Assembly (NCBI RefSeq): GCF_001722335.1
Contig: NZ_MIHA01000003.1
Location: forward strand, 62,001 to 126,000
DNA: 64,000 nucleotides
Reading direction: 5' to 3'
Origin: Mycolicibacterium flavescens
Lineage (GTDB): Bacteria > Actinomycetota > Actinomycetes > Mycobacteriales > Mycobacteriaceae
Shown here: positions 1 to 8,454 of the stretch, one piece after another
Numbering within the stretch: the first letter of the stretch is position 1
How the letters are laid out: each line of letters begins with the position of its first letter
Notes under the pieces: model-generated
Seen by the model: only the letters and a program-made list of their open reading frames with translations
Databases searched by the model: none
What the model was told of the DNA's origin: nothing
Program-made: the position numbers and the translations under genes

Positions 1-673
1 CCAGGTTCACGTTGGACTGATTAGCCCACGCCCCCACCGCCAGAAGCGATACGTCGACAACCGAGGTCTCGCCCGTCGCCTGCCTCCCGTACAGCGCCGC
101 TGCCACCGCACCCGCGATGGTGATGCCGCCGATGTTGTCGCCGAACGCGCCCGCGGGCATGCCCACCGGGACCTCGGACTCGGCCGCTGTGACACCGTCG
201 GCGTTACCTGCGCGTGCCCAGAACGCCGTGGAATCGTATGCGCCGTTGTCGCGATCGGGCCCCTCGCTCCCGAACCCGCTACCCGCGACGTAGATGATCG
301 ACGGATTGATCCGACGGATCTCGTCGAGATCGATTCGCAGTTTCGCGCGCGCTTGTGGTAGGTGGTTGGTCAGAAACACGTCGCTGCGCCGGACGAGTTC
401 CTCGAACACCGGACGCGATTGATTGAGCGCCAACGACAATCCGACGCTGCGCTTACCGCGGTTGGGCGCCTCCACCGTCGGCGAGAACGAAACGCCGGGG
501 GCGGTGGCGGAGCGGCCTGCGACCGTGACCAGTCCCCGCTGCGCATCCCCGGTCACCGGGTTCTCGACCTTTATGACGTCCGCACCCCAGTCGGCGAGCA
601 CCGCGCCCGCGGAAGGCACGAACGTGAACTGCGCGACCTCCAGCACCCGCACGCCGGTCATCGGTTTACGCAT
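1..673 (-). CDS. CaiB/BaiF class III CoA-transferase, C-terminus cut by window edge
   Basis: Reading leftwards from ATG at 673 gives 224 codons with no stop before the window edge, so the C-terminal half is missing here. The N-terminus (MTGVRVLEVAQFTFVPSAG, then LADWGADVIKVE) is typical of family III CoA-transferases, and the PNRGKRS segment follows near residue 70. The Asp in GAYDSTAFW (about residue 147) sits where the family's catalytic aspartate forms an acyl anhydride. It is close in sequence to the complete family member at 45556-46767. The expected role is moving CoA between acyl-CoA and a free acid; the substrate is unknown. It is divergent from the TetR gene at 904. Confidence 0.85.
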   Translation of the reverse strand, partial: MRKPMTGVRVLEVAQFTFVPSAGAVLADWGADVIKVENPVTGDAQRGLVTVAGRSATAPGVSFSPTVEAPNRGKRSVGLSLALNQSRPVFEELVRRSDVFLTNHLPQARAKLRIDLDEIRRINPSIIYVAGSGFGSEGPDRDNGAYDSTAFWARAGNADGVTAAESEVPVGMPAGAFGDNIGGITIAGAVAAALYGRQATGETSVVDVSLLAVGAWANQSNVNL

Positions 674-810
674 CTACCCACATCCGTCCCCCACGCGGTC
701 CGGTAGCTCCCGGTCCTCGATCAAGTCGCAAGGCCTACATAGATTACTAGGTAAGCAATGTCACGCATTCGTGTTTCTGCGCAACCCTCTCGCCGACAGG
801 CGGCTCACCT

Positions 811-840
811 CAGACCACATAATTGAGTTTTTGTGGTCTG
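811..840. promoter_or_regulatory. Palindromic operator, 9-bp arms with 12-nt spacer
   Basis: CAGACCACA (811-819) and its exact reverse complement TGTGGTCTG (832-840) flank a 12-nt AT-rich spacer in the 230-bp gap between the CoA-transferase (start 673) and the TetR gene (start 904). A further half-site TGTGGTCCG lies at 861-869. The position suggests autoregulation by the TetR protein. The binding itself is inferred. Confidence 0.6.
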
Positions 841-860
841 TGGCAGAGATTAAGAGCTAA

Positions 861-869
861 TGTGGTCCG
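861..869 (+). promoter_or_regulatory. Additional TGTGGTC half-site
   Basis: TGTGGTCCG repeats eight of the nine bases of the right arm of the 811-840 palindrome, 21 bp further on and 35 bp before the TetR start. Its spacing could allow a second dimer or a half-dimer contact. Confidence 0.35.
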
Positions 870-903
870 AGTCAAGGTTGTTCATCGAGGGGGTTTTGCG
901 AAG

Positions 904-1575
904 ATGGCAGGCGTGTCAACGCGCGCGAGTGCGGGCCGAGTCGCGTCCTGGGGCGCCGATGCGCCGGTTGGCGAGGAGCAGGCCAGGGAGCGACTGCTGG
1001 ACGCGGCGGAGGCCTGTTTTGTCGACTTCGGGCCCGGCCGCACCCGGATGAGCGACATCGCCAAGCGGGCCGGCGTGCATCGTCGAACGGTGTACGACTA
1101 CTTCCCCACGAAGGACGCGCTCGTGGCCGCATCCTTCGTGCGGGCGATCGACGCAGTGCTCGAGGCTTCAGAATCCTGTTGGCAGATGGATGAACCTTTT
1201 CTGGATCAACTGTGCAATGCGATGTTGATCGGATTGCGGGACGCACGGAACTCGCCCACGATGTCGCTACTGATCGGTGCCGACGACCTCGGACGAACGT
1301 TTCGGGCCGCCGAGGGCTCCGAAGTCTGGAGCGACCGTCTCGCGAAGGCACTCGGCGGCCGCCTCCAAGCAGCCATCGCGGCGGGTGAGGTCCGCGATGA
1401 TCTCACTGCCGAGACCATGGCCCACTGGGTGACCCGCATTGCATTCAGCCTCGCCGCCGAACCCGGCAGAAGCGAGGACGGAGGCGACGCCGGCCTGATT
1501 CGAGCATTCGTCCCCGCCTGCCTCGCACCGCGACGAATCGGGACGCCCGTAGACAGGGCGAACAGTCCGACCTGA
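904..1575 (+). CDS. TetR/AcrR-family transcriptional regulator
   Basis: A 223-residue protein. The N-terminal helix-turn-helix is clear: EQARERLLDAAEACFVDFG, then RMSDIAKRAGVHRRTVYDYF, then PTKDALV. The C-terminal ligand domain has no recognisable specificity. ATG 904 was chosen over an upstream in-frame ATG at 823 because the latter lies inside the operator palindrome, while a GAGGGGG stretch precedes 904. It is clearly paralogous to the TetR at 20925-21584, sharing the GAWGAD/SWGADAPV-type leader, TRMSDIA, and the GEVRDDL and ARWVTRI/AHWVTRI segments. It probably represses itself and the divergent CoA-transferase through the 811-840 palindrome. Confidence 0.88.
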   Translation: MAGVSTRASAGRVASWGADAPVGEEQARERLLDAAEACFVDFGPGRTRMSDIAKRAGVHRRTVYDYFPTKDALVAASFVRAIDAVLEASESCWQMDEPFLDQLCNAMLIGLRDARNSPTMSLLIGADDLGRTFRAAEGSEVWSDRLAKALGGRLQAAIAAGEVRDDLTAETMAHWVTRIAFSLAAEPGRSEDGGDAGLIRAFVPACLAPRRIGTPVDRANSPT

Positions 1576-1756
1576 AGTAGACACGATTGTCAGAAACGTA
1601 TCTCACTGACCGTCTCGACTCACATCAGCGGACACCCAAAGCTGACTATTGTCCGGATGTAGGGACGCAGAAGACGATTGCCTGAAAGTGACACACGTGC
1701 CAGAATCGGCGGTGACAGACATCGACGAGCAGCCGACTCGGCTGTAGGAGCGCCAC
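1576..1756. other. Intergenic stretch, nothing recognised
   Basis: Between the TetR stop and the ACAD remnant. I see no codon-like frame, repeat or RNA. It ends in TAGGAG just before the remnant's ATG at 1757, a probable surviving ribosome binding site. Confidence 0.4.
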
Positions 1757-1881
1757 ATGAGTACGGATCTGACCGAAGAAGAGACGTCAGAGATGCACCA
1801 CTGATGATCGTCGGAGAGGGCACCAACGAGATTCAGCGCAACGTCATCGCGGCCCAACTGGTCGCCCGCGGCGGCATCTGA
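1757..1881 (+). pseudogene. Acyl-CoA dehydrogenase remnant (start region joined to last codons)
   Basis: The frame ending at 1881 reads LMIVGEGTNEIQRNVIA then AQLVARGGI, the characteristic C-terminus of an acyl-CoA dehydrogenase (the GTNEIQRN motif plus tail). About 40 bp upstream an ATG at 1757, preceded by TAGGAG, opens MSTDLTEEETSEMHH and stops at 1802-1804 in another frame. The simplest reading is a fadE gene that lost its whole middle, leaving 15 codons from the front and about 27 from the end, out of frame with each other. That the two ends come from one gene is inference; the C-terminal motif is plain. Confidence 0.65.
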
Positions 1882-1901
1882 AACGCGATAGGAGACGCGC
1901 C

Positions 1902-3542
1902 GTGGCATACGTGATCACTCAGAACTGTTGCAAGGATGCCAGTTGCGTGCCGGTGTGCCCGGTCGACTGCATTCGTCCGGTTGGCGCCGCCGGTCAATTC
2001 ACCGGCGCCGAAATGCTCTACATCGATCCGGAGGCGTGCATCGACTGCGGTGCCTGCCTGGAGGAATGCCCGGTCGACGCGATCCACTACGATGAGGACC
2101 TGCCGCCGGAACTCGAACGCTTCCGCGACATCAACGCGGCATACTTCGAGCGTCACCCCTTGGAACCCAGTGCACCTGCGAAGCCCCGCCGTGGCGACCA
2201 GGTCCGGCCGGGGACTCTCCGGGTCGCGATCGTCGGCGCCGGGCCTGCCGCGTGCTACGCCGCGACCGCTCTGATGGAGGTCGACGGTGTCGAGGTCGAT
2301 CTCTTCGAGCGGCTCCCCACGCCCTTCGGCTTGATCCGTGCGGGCGTGGCCCCTGACCACCAACACACCAAGGCGGTCGCCCAGGTCTTCGAGCACGCCC
2401 TGGGAAACAAGCGCTTACGCTGTCACCTCAACGTGGAGGTCGGCGCCGACGTGACTCATGACGATCTGCTCGCTCACCACCACGCGGTCGTCTACGCGGT
2501 CGGTGCTTCCCGCAGCCGGGATCTCGGCATTCCCGGCGAGGACTTGCCGGGAAACCACTCCGCGGTGGACTTCGTCGGGTGGTACAACGGCCATCCGGAC
2601 CACGCGCATCACGAGTTCGACCTGTCCGGCGAGCGAGCGGTCATCATCGGCAACGGCAACGTCGCGCTCGACGCAGCCAGGGTGCTGCTCCTGGACCACA
2701 CGCAGCTCGCGAAGACCGATATCGCAGCACATGCGCTGGATGCGCTGTCGCACAGTCAGATCCGCGAGGTGGTCATCCTCGGGCGGCGCGGACCCCGTGA
2801 TGCCGCGTTCTCCGCCGGTGAGTTCCTCGCCCTCGGCCATCTGTCCGGGGTGGACGTGGTGATCACCGACGACGAGCTGACGGCGAGCTCGACCGACGAC
2901 GTCGAGACCGAACTCAAACTTCGACTCGCCCGCGAGTACGCCGACAAGCCGACCACGCCCGAGAACAAGCGCATCGTCTTCCGCTTCCTGGCCTCGCCCT
3001 CGGAGGTCGTCGGTTCCGACCGCGCCGAAAGCCTGCGCATCGTGTCCAACAGCGTCGATGAGACAGGCGCGTTGGTGACCGGCGATCCCTCCAACGGCAC
3101 CGAACTGATCGAGACCTCTCTGATCCTGCGGTCCATCGGATATCACGGATCGCCGATCGACGGATTGCCTTACGACGCAACCAAGGGCGTCACGCCGAAC
3201 GATCACGGTAGGGTCATCGACGACGACGGTCAGCCCTTGACCGGGGTGTACGTGACGGGATGGATCAAGCGGGGTCCGCGGGGCGTCATCGGCACCAACC
3301 GCACATGTGCAGAAGAGACTGTGGCTGCACTCCTCGACGACTACGCAGCCGGCCATCTCTCGCGACGTGTCGCCGATCGCAACGCCGTACTCCAATTGCT
3401 CGCCGAACGCGGGTCGAGCCCCATAGCCTGGAGCGGTTGGAAGGCCATCGACGCGGCCGAGCGGCGGCGTGGGGCCGAGCAGTCACGGCCACGGGTGAAG
3501 TTCGTCGACGTCGCCGAGCTGGTCGCCAGTGCAAGGGCTTGA
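1902..3542 (+). CDS. fprB: Ferredoxin / ferredoxin-NADP(+) reductase, FprB type
   Basis: A 546-residue fusion. Residues 1-60 are a bacterial ferredoxin: NCCKDASCVPVCPVDCI supplies one cluster's cysteines and CIDCGACLEECP the classic 4Fe-4S set. From about residue 107 an FAD/NADP reductase of the adrenodoxin-reductase type follows: RVAIVGAGPAACYAA (FAD Rossmann), PFGLIRAGVAPDH, then IIGNGNVALDAARVL (NADP site) and GWIKRGPRGVIGTN. The length and N-terminus match mycobacterial FprB as I remember it. It should pass electrons from NADPH to ferredoxin partners such as the P450 and oxygenases here. The start is GTG at 1902, with AGGAGA about 7 bp before. No operon partner is intact on either side. 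Confidence 0.9.
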   Translation: MAYVITQNCCKDASCVPVCPVDCIRPVGAAGQFTGAEMLYIDPEACIDCGACLEECPVDAIHYDEDLPPELERFRDINAAYFERHPLEPSAPAKPRRGDQVRPGTLRVAIVGAGPAACYAATALMEVDGVEVDLFERLPTPFGLIRAGVAPDHQHTKAVAQVFEHALGNKRLRCHLNVEVGADVTHDDLLAHHHAVVYAVGASRSRDLGIPGEDLPGNHSAVDFVGWYNGHPDHAHHEFDLSGERAVIIGNGNVALDAARVLLLDHTQLAKTDIAAHALDALSHSQIREVVILGRRGPRDAAFSAGEFLALGHLSGVDVVITDDELTASSTDDVETELKLRLAREYADKPTTPENKRIVFRFLASPSEVVGSDRAESLRIVSNSVDETGALVTGDPSNGTELIETSLILRSIGYHGSPIDGLPYDATKGVTPNDHGRVIDDDGQPLTGVYVTGWIKRGPRGVIGTNRTCAEETVAALLDDYAAGHLSRRVADRNAVLQLLAERGSSPIAWSGWKAIDAAERRRGAEQSRPRVKFVDVAELVASARA

Positions 3543-3663
3543 GGTCGACCTCCTGCGGAATGCCGGACCGTTGGCTCGGGTCATATTCAAGCCATTGAAC
3601 ACGTTGTAGGTCATCGCATAATTCGGCACCTACTTACTCCGATCAGTCGGCGACCCCGCTGCC

Positions 3664-4045
3664 CCTCGTCGCCGAGCGCCTGAGGTCCCAAAGACTGATG
3701 TCGAACTCGTTCTCTACCGAGCGAACGACGGTGTCGCACTGATCACCGTCAACGACCCGGACCGGAGAAACGCGGTCACCGACGCCATGTCGGCGCAGTT
3801 GCGCTCGGCGGTGGAACGCGCCGAGGCCGACGAGACCGTCCACGCCGTCGTCGTCACCGGCGCGGGCAAGGCCTTCTGTGCCGGTGCCGACCTCAGCGCG
3901 CTCGGCGAAGCAGCAGAGGAGGGACTGCCGGAGCTCTACGACGGATTCATGGCTCTCGCCAACTGCTCCCTGCCCACCATTGCGGCGGTCAACGGGGCCG
4001 CGGTCGGGGCCAGGCTCAACCTTGCGCTGGCCGCTGACGTCGAAC
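3664..4045 (+). pseudogene. Enoyl-CoA hydratase (crotonase) fragment
   Basis: In one plus-strand frame the text runs [31 protein letters not shown], then [15 protein letters not shown] and [23 protein letters not shown], which is crotonase from strand 1 through the second oxyanion-hole loop. No ATG, GTG or TTG with a ribosome site precedes it; a TAA lies at 3619-3621. After AADVELGSR the similarity stops abruptly and the frame ends at 4140 in unrelated residues that are antisense to the MaoC remnant. So both ends are lost; the right end is a rearrangement junction. Confidence 0.75.
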
Positions 4046-4325
4046 TCGGCTCGCGTTGTGTTGCCCTCCTCCAACAGTTTTCGGTGATCCTGTTGATCGC
4101 CGATGACGTGTCCGTTGAAGCGGGTGGCGTATTCGCATAGATGCCGACGGTCGTCGCCGTATTCGAATGCGAAGTGGCGCGACCCATCCCACGTGACTTC
4201 GTAGTCGTGCGGCTTGTTCTGCTGGGGACGGAGCACCCCCAGGCGGAGGCGAGATCGCTCGAACGCCGCGTCGGTGAGCGTGCCGCGAAAGTTCCGGCGG
4301 TCTGCTCCGGAACGGTGGTCATCAC
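4046..4325 (-). pseudogene. MaoC-like dehydratase N-terminal remnant, frameshifted
   Basis: Read leftwards, ATG 4325 opens MTTVPEQTAG, then the coding frame shifts to GTLTDAAFERSRLRLGVLR, QQNKPHDYEVTWDGSRHFAF and EYGDD. This resembles the N-terminal domain of the two-hotdog MaoC/FAS1-type hydratases of actinobacteria. Downstream of EYGDD the text decays ([14 protein letters not shown]) and runs into the crotonase junction. The start overlaps the last 4 bp of the hydrolase gene upstream, as in an operon. A MaoC C-terminal domain occurs 2.4 kb away inside the 6418-6858 fusion, on the same strand. Confidence 0.6.
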
Positions 4326-5164
4326 GGACTCCCCGTCGAGTTGGTGCGGATCGCATCGGCGAGCACTCCCGGCGCATCGAGCATGACGAACGCCGAGCAG
4401 TCCGGGATCTCGATCAGAGTGGCGTTCGGGAATGCGTCGCGCAGGCGCGCGGCGTGGGCGAGCGGGAAGAGGTCGTCATCGGTACCCCACGGCAGGGTGA
4501 CGGGCTTCTCGAAGGCCTCGATCGCCGGTGCGGCACGGAGCGTCAGCGCCGGATCCAGCGATGCGGTGACCGTGACGGCGTCGCGGCGGGCGGCCGCGCT
4601 AGTGGCGAATGCTCCGAACACCTCACGCTGGCGGTCCTTCGCTGGCGGGGTGTGGCAGACGACCTTGAGGAAGAAGGCCCGTCCCGGTCCAGTGGCCAAC
4701 AGTCGCACGACTGCTCCGCCCAGTGCAGAACTGAACCGGCACAGCTTCACGATCTGCGCGAACGATCCCGGCGGAAAGTGTTCGTAGCTGTCGCAATTGG
4801 TCAACACCAGTCGAGCGATGCGGGACGTGTCCAGGGTGGTGTCGCCTAGCGCGGCCAGCACGAGGCCGCCGCCGGTGTCGTTGGCGACGAGGGTGACGTC
4901 AGTCAGGTCGAGCGCCTCCATGAAGTGCACGATGCGGCGGGCAGCCGCCTCGGCTCCGAGGTCGGCGCCGGCGGTCGACGTGCTGTGCGCACCCAGCGGC
5001 CACGTCGGGGTGATGCAGCGAAACCCGTCACCGAGCTCGGCCACGACGTCGTTCCACACCGCGCCCGTCACGTAGACGCCGTGCACGAACAGGACAGTCG
5101 GCCCGCTCCCGGTATCCGCATACTCGACGTCCAGTCCATCGACACGCGCTCGCTCTATGGTCAT
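4322..5164 (-). CDS. Alpha/beta-hydrolase fold protein with Asp nucleophile, catalytic His not visible
   Basis: A 280-residue alpha/beta hydrolase: LFVHGVYVTGAVW gives the HG oxyanion motif, and VANDTGGGL puts Asp96 at the nucleophile elbow, as in haloalkane-dehalogenase-like members. A probable acid lies in WGTDDDLFP. Near the C-terminus, where the family has a histidine before a hydrophobic pair (GHF), this protein reads DCSAFVMLDAP, so the His is replaced. Relatives lacking this His exist in mycobacteria as far as I recall, so the protein may still fold and act differently. It sits between crotonase and MaoC fragments, in a minus-strand catabolic run. Substrate unknown. Confidence 0.85.
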   Translation of the reverse strand: MTIERARVDGLDVEYADTGSGPTVLFVHGVYVTGAVWNDVVAELGDGFRCITPTWPLGAHSTSTAGADLGAEAAARRIVHFMEALDLTDVTLVANDTGGGLVLAALGDTTLDTSRIARLVLTNCDSYEHFPPGSFAQIVKLCRFSSALGGAVVRLLATGPGRAFFLKVVCHTPPAKDRQREVFGAFATSAAARRDAVTVTASLDPALTLRAAPAIEAFEKPVTLPWGTDDDLFPLAHAARLRDAFPNATLIEIPDCSAFVMLDAPGVLADAIRTNSTGSP

Positions 5165-5179
5165 TCCCGCTCCCGTCTC

Positions 5180-5272
5180 TCAGCGCCCGTGGAATTCCGG
5201 TGGTCGCGGCTCCCGGAAGGCGCGAACGCCCTCCCGGAGGTCGGCAGTGTCGATCAGAGCGAGCCGGTCATA
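5180..5272 (-). pseudogene. C-terminal tail of an enoyl-CoA hydratase
   Basis: The minus frame ending at TGA 5180-5182 reads YDRLALIDTADLREGVRAF, then REPRPPEFHGR. This is the standard crotonase C-terminus (EGVRAFxExRxPxFxGR). Only about 30 codons survive, directly after the acyl-CoA dehydrogenase stop at 5268-5270, so a deletion has removed the rest of an echA gene between the ACAD and the hydrolase. It may once have carried the N-terminal crotonase type seen at 3664-4045, but that piece is on the other strand. Confidence 0.65.
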
Positions 5273-6410
5273 GTCCGAGGTCGCGGCCGATGATGTCCTT
5301 CATGATCTCGGTCGTACCGCCGAAGATCGTCATGATCCGGTTGTCCATGTAGTCGCGTGCGACCCGGTACTCCGTCATGTAGCCGTAGCCGCCGTGCAAC
5401 TGCACGCAGCCGTCGATGACTTTCTTAGCCGTCTCGGTGCACCACCATTTGGCCTTCGACGCCTCGACCGCGGTCAAGTCACCGTCGACGACGGCCTGAA
5501 GGCACCGGTCGATGTACTGCTCCCCGATCTCGAGTTCGGTGTCCATCTCGGCCAACAGGAATCGGTTGTGCTGGAAGCTGCCGATCGGCTGCCCGAAGGC
5601 CCTCCGGTCCTTGGCGTACTGCAGCGTCTGGCGCCAGGTTTCACGGGCTCCCGCGATGGCCGAGATGGCGATCGACAGCCGCTCGGACGGCAGGTTGTGC
5701 ATCAGGTGATAGAAGCCGCGCCCCTCCTTGCCGAGCAGATTGGCCGACGGCACCCGGACATTGTCGAAGTGCAGTTCCGCGGTGTCCTGGTAATGCAGAC
5801 CCATCTTCTCGAGCTTGCGGCCGCGGGTGAAGCCCTCCATGCCGTCCTCGACCACCAGCAGAGTGAAGCCCTTGTGCCCCGCCTCGGGGTCGGTGCGGCA
5901 CACCGTGACGACCAGGTCGCAGTTGATGCCGGAGGAGATGAACGTCTTGGAACCGTTGACGATCCAGTCGTCTCCGTCGCGCACCGCGGAGGTGCGGATG
6001 CCCGCCAGGTCGCTGCCGGCTCCGGGTTCTGTCATGGCGACGGCAACGATCAGTTCGCCGCTTATGATGCCGGGGAGCCAGCGCTTCTTCTGCTCGTCGT
6101 TGCTCAACGACGAGAAGTACGGGCCGACTACATCGTTCTGCAGGCTCAGCGCAGGCGCCGGTCCACCGTAGCGGGCGATCTCCTCGTCGATGACGGCATT
6201 GAACCTGAAGTCGTCGACGCCACCACCGCCGTACTCTTCGGGCATGTTGAACCCGATCAATCCGTACTTGCCCGCGGCAACCCACGCCGACCGGTCCACC
6301 AGCCGGTCAGCTTCCCACCGCTCGGCGTTGGGCACTAGCTCCTGCTCGATGAACTGCCGAACCGTATCGCGGAAGACCTCGTGGTCGGCTTCCAGGACCA
6401 ATCGCTTCAT
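5268..6410 (-). CDS. Acyl-CoA dehydrogenase (FadE type)
   Basis: A 380-residue ACAD with the complete three-domain layout: helical N-terminus (HEVFRDTVRQFIEQELVPN), the FAD signature AMTEPGAGSDLAGIRT near residue 125, the second FAD segment WIVNGSKTFISSG, then AKDRRAFGQPIGSFQ, QLHGGYGYMTEY and FGGTTEIMKDIIGRDLGL at the end. The GTTEIMK tail marks the long/isovaleryl-type subfamily, whose catalytic Glu lies in an internal helix rather than before GT. It is close to the ACAD at 50611-51753. ATG 6410 was chosen for length; ATG 6428 is in frame six codons earlier. Flavoenzyme for alpha,beta-desaturation of an acyl-CoA. Confidence 0.9.
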   Translation of the reverse strand: MKRLVLEADHEVFRDTVRQFIEQELVPNAERWEADRLVDRSAWVAAGKYGLIGFNMPEEYGGGGVDDFRFNAVIDEEIARYGGPAPALSLQNDVVGPYFSSLSNDEQKKRWLPGIISGELIVAVAMTEPGAGSDLAGIRTSAVRDGDDWIVNGSKTFISSGINCDLVVTVCRTDPEAGHKGFTLLVVEDGMEGFTRGRKLEKMGLHYQDTAELHFDNVRVPSANLLGKEGRGFYHLMHNLPSERLSIAISAIAGARETWRQTLQYAKDRRAFGQPIGSFQHNRFLLAEMDTELEIGEQYIDRCLQAVVDGDLTAVEASKAKWWCTETAKKVIDGCVQLHGGYGYMTEYRVARDYMDNRIMTIFGGTTEIMKDIIGRDLGL

Positions 6411-6417
6411 GGTGGGC

Positions 6418-6858
6418 TCACTCTCCATACAGTCGGCGAAGTTCCGCGCCGACCTTGCTCGACGCACGCGAAACCACCTGCGCCCCGCGCCTTCTGAGTT
6501 CGGCATCGGGCATTGGGAGCACAACGGCGCCCGTAGTCTTGGACGGTAACAGCACCTGTGCGGTGCCGCGCGTAGTGGTCTCGTCGCGCTGACTGATAGC
6601 CGAGACGTCGATCGAAACGACGTCGTCAGCGGTGTCGCTCTTGGCGGTGACCTTGCCGGTGCATCGGTGCACGTCTCCGTGGTAGTTGAACCCGCGCATC
6701 TGCAGGTCCATCTCGGCCAGCCAGCCGTCGTCACCGATCCAGTTCGTCAGCAGTTGGCTCACCCACGCCGCTTCCTCGGCCAGCTTCACCGCGTGGCTAC
6801 GGCCCTGACCACGGGCGCCGCCGGTGACCAGAACCACTTTGTCCTGTACTCGTCCCAT
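6418..6858 (-). pseudogene. SDR N-terminus fused to MaoC-like C-terminus (deletion fusion)
   Basis: An uninterrupted 146-residue frame that joins two families. Residues 1-30 ([29 protein letters not shown]) are the NAD-binding start of a mycofactocin-type SDR. From about residue 31 it changes to AAWVSQLLTNWIGDDGWLAEM, DLQMRGFNYHGDVHRC, then VSAISQRDETTTRGTAQVLLPS, the C-terminal hotdog domain of MaoC-like hydratases. The DNA junction is near 6770. It begins 3 bp after the enoyl-CoA hydratase stop and ends just before the ACAD, so it sits in an intact operon slot. Either a non-functional deletion product or a free hotdog domain with a new leader. Confidence 0.7.
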
Positions 6859-6860
6859 AT

Positions 6861-7673
6861 CTAGCGTGCCGTCCATACTGGTCGACGTTTCTCGGCGAAG
6901 GCCCGCGGACCTTCCTTGGCGTCTTCGGATTTGAGCAACTCCGTGAACTCACGCGTGGTGCGCTCCCATTTGGGTTCCTCATCGGCGATGATTCCGCCGT
7001 CGGCACCATAGGCGAGTCGTTTGCTGGCCTGAACCGACAGTGGTGCGTTGACCGTGATGCGCTCGGCGAGCGCGATTGCCGCCTCGACCACCGCGCCATC
7101 CGGTACAACCTCGTTGATCAGGCCCCACCGAAGAGCGTCTGCCGCGGCCATCGGCTCCCCGGTGAACACCAATTCCAGTGCCACCTTGCGCGGCAACTGC
7201 TCGACGATCCGGAACACGCCGCCGGCCCCGGCGATCAGCCCGCGCTTGACCTCGGGCAGGCCGAATGACGCGCTCTCGCAGGCGACGACAAGATCGCTGG
7301 CCAGCGCAAGTTCGGAGCCGCCACCCAGCGCCGTGCCGTTCACCGCAGCGATGGTGGGTTTGTCGACGAAGTGGTGTACGTAACCGGCGAAACCCCATTC
7401 CGGGTGTTCGTCGTGAAAAAGGTTCTCGCCACGGGAGATCGCCTTGAGGTCGGCGCCCGCGCAGAATGACTTGTCACCTGCCCCGGTGATCACCACCGCC
7501 CACACGTCGGGGTCGGCCTGCGCGGCCGACAGCGCGTCACCAACCGCCGTGCTCACCGCGCCGTTGACGGCATTGCGGGCCTCGGGCCGGTTGATGGTGA
7601 TCAGTGCGACGTTTCCACGCCGCTCTACCAGCGCCGCTGGGCTCGCCACGTCGGTGGCAGATTCGTTCATCAA
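6861..7673 (-). CDS. Enoyl-CoA hydratase (crotonase family) with both catalytic Glu
   Basis: A 270-residue crotonase. The first oxyanion loop is KSFCAGADLKAI, the second GTALGGGSELALASDL. The glutamates matching rat mitochondrial hydratase E144 and E164 are present in GGGSEL and in LPEVKRGLIAGAGG, so true hydratase activity is plausible. The C-terminus EGPRAFAEKRRPVWTAR is the usual one. ATG 7673 is the first of two consecutive Met codons; AAGGAGCC (SD) precedes. It heads the minus-strand run hydratase - SDR/MaoC fusion - ACAD - hydrolase. Confidence 0.92.
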   Translation of the reverse strand: MMNESATDVASPAALVERRGNVALITINRPEARNAVNGAVSTAVGDALSAAQADPDVWAVVITGAGDKSFCAGADLKAISRGENLFHDEHPEWGFAGYVHHFVDKPTIAAVNGTALGGGSELALASDLVVACESASFGLPEVKRGLIAGAGGVFRIVEQLPRKVALELVFTGEPMAAADALRWGLINEVVPDGAVVEAAIALAERITVNAPLSVQASKRLAYGADGGIIADEEPKWERTTREFTELLKSEDAKEGPRAFAEKRRPVWTAR

Positions 7674-7689
7674 GGCTCCTTTGAATTGG

Positions 7690-8061
7690 ATGGTTAGGTG
7701 TAAAGGTCTTCAACCACCGTCCGTTGTCCACAGCGGCGGTCGCCCGACTGCCGAGCGCGGCGGCGAGCGCGCGGGCACTGTTGGCGGCGATGGTCCGCAC
7801 CCCGGACTCCAGGCGCGCGACGTCCTGCCGGACGAGCGAGCCATCTGCCAACCCGCGCGACACCACCAGGTTGATCACCCGGTCCGACCTCGCGCGGCCA
7901 CCCCGGTGCCGCCAAGTGCTGGTCGACAAGTTCGGCGTGCCAAGCCCGCGCCGCGGCGATACGGTCCGGCTTCTCCCCAGACCGGGCAACCTGATCCTGC
8001 ATCGACGAAAGTCGGCGAGTAACGATTCCAGCCGGGGACGCCAATCAGCGGACTGCATCAC
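7690..8061 (-). pseudogene. Decayed N-terminal part of an acyl-CoA dehydrogenase (tentative)
   Basis: No frame is open throughout, but shifting frames on the minus strand gives a plausible sequence: ADWRPRLESLLADF, then (shifted) MQDQVARSGEKPDRI, AAARAWHAELVDQHL and AAPGWPREVG, then SLVRQDVARLESGVRT. The GWPREVG phrase preceded by a W..L helix is how one ACAD subfamily begins, and VRQDVARLE fits its later helical domain. At least two frameshifts and one internal loss would be needed. The assignment is inference. Confidence 0.4.
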
Positions 8062-8132
8062 ACCTCACAAAGTCAACCTGGTTAACCATGTCGATGGCGC
8101 AGAGTCACATAGCCGCTTGGCAAGCCCGTCGG

Positions 8133-8414
<282 letters not shown>

Positions 8415-8454
8415 GGGGGCTGACCGGGTTCGACATCTGGCAAGCTTTCCAAAC

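Noticed and set aside
2415..3395. 326-codon minus-strand frame
   Set aside because: Antisense to the FprB reductase domain, whose motifs are complete.
4245..4290. Minus-strand peptide SPTRRSSDL, which resembles translated Illumina adapter
   Set aside because: The underlying bases (CTCACCGACGCGGCGTTCG) do not match the adapter; the coding sense here is the MaoC frame. The likeness is coincidental.
8080..8087. GGTTAACC palindrome
   Set aside because: Short, not repeated near a gene start in a meaningful way; kept out as an operator claim.
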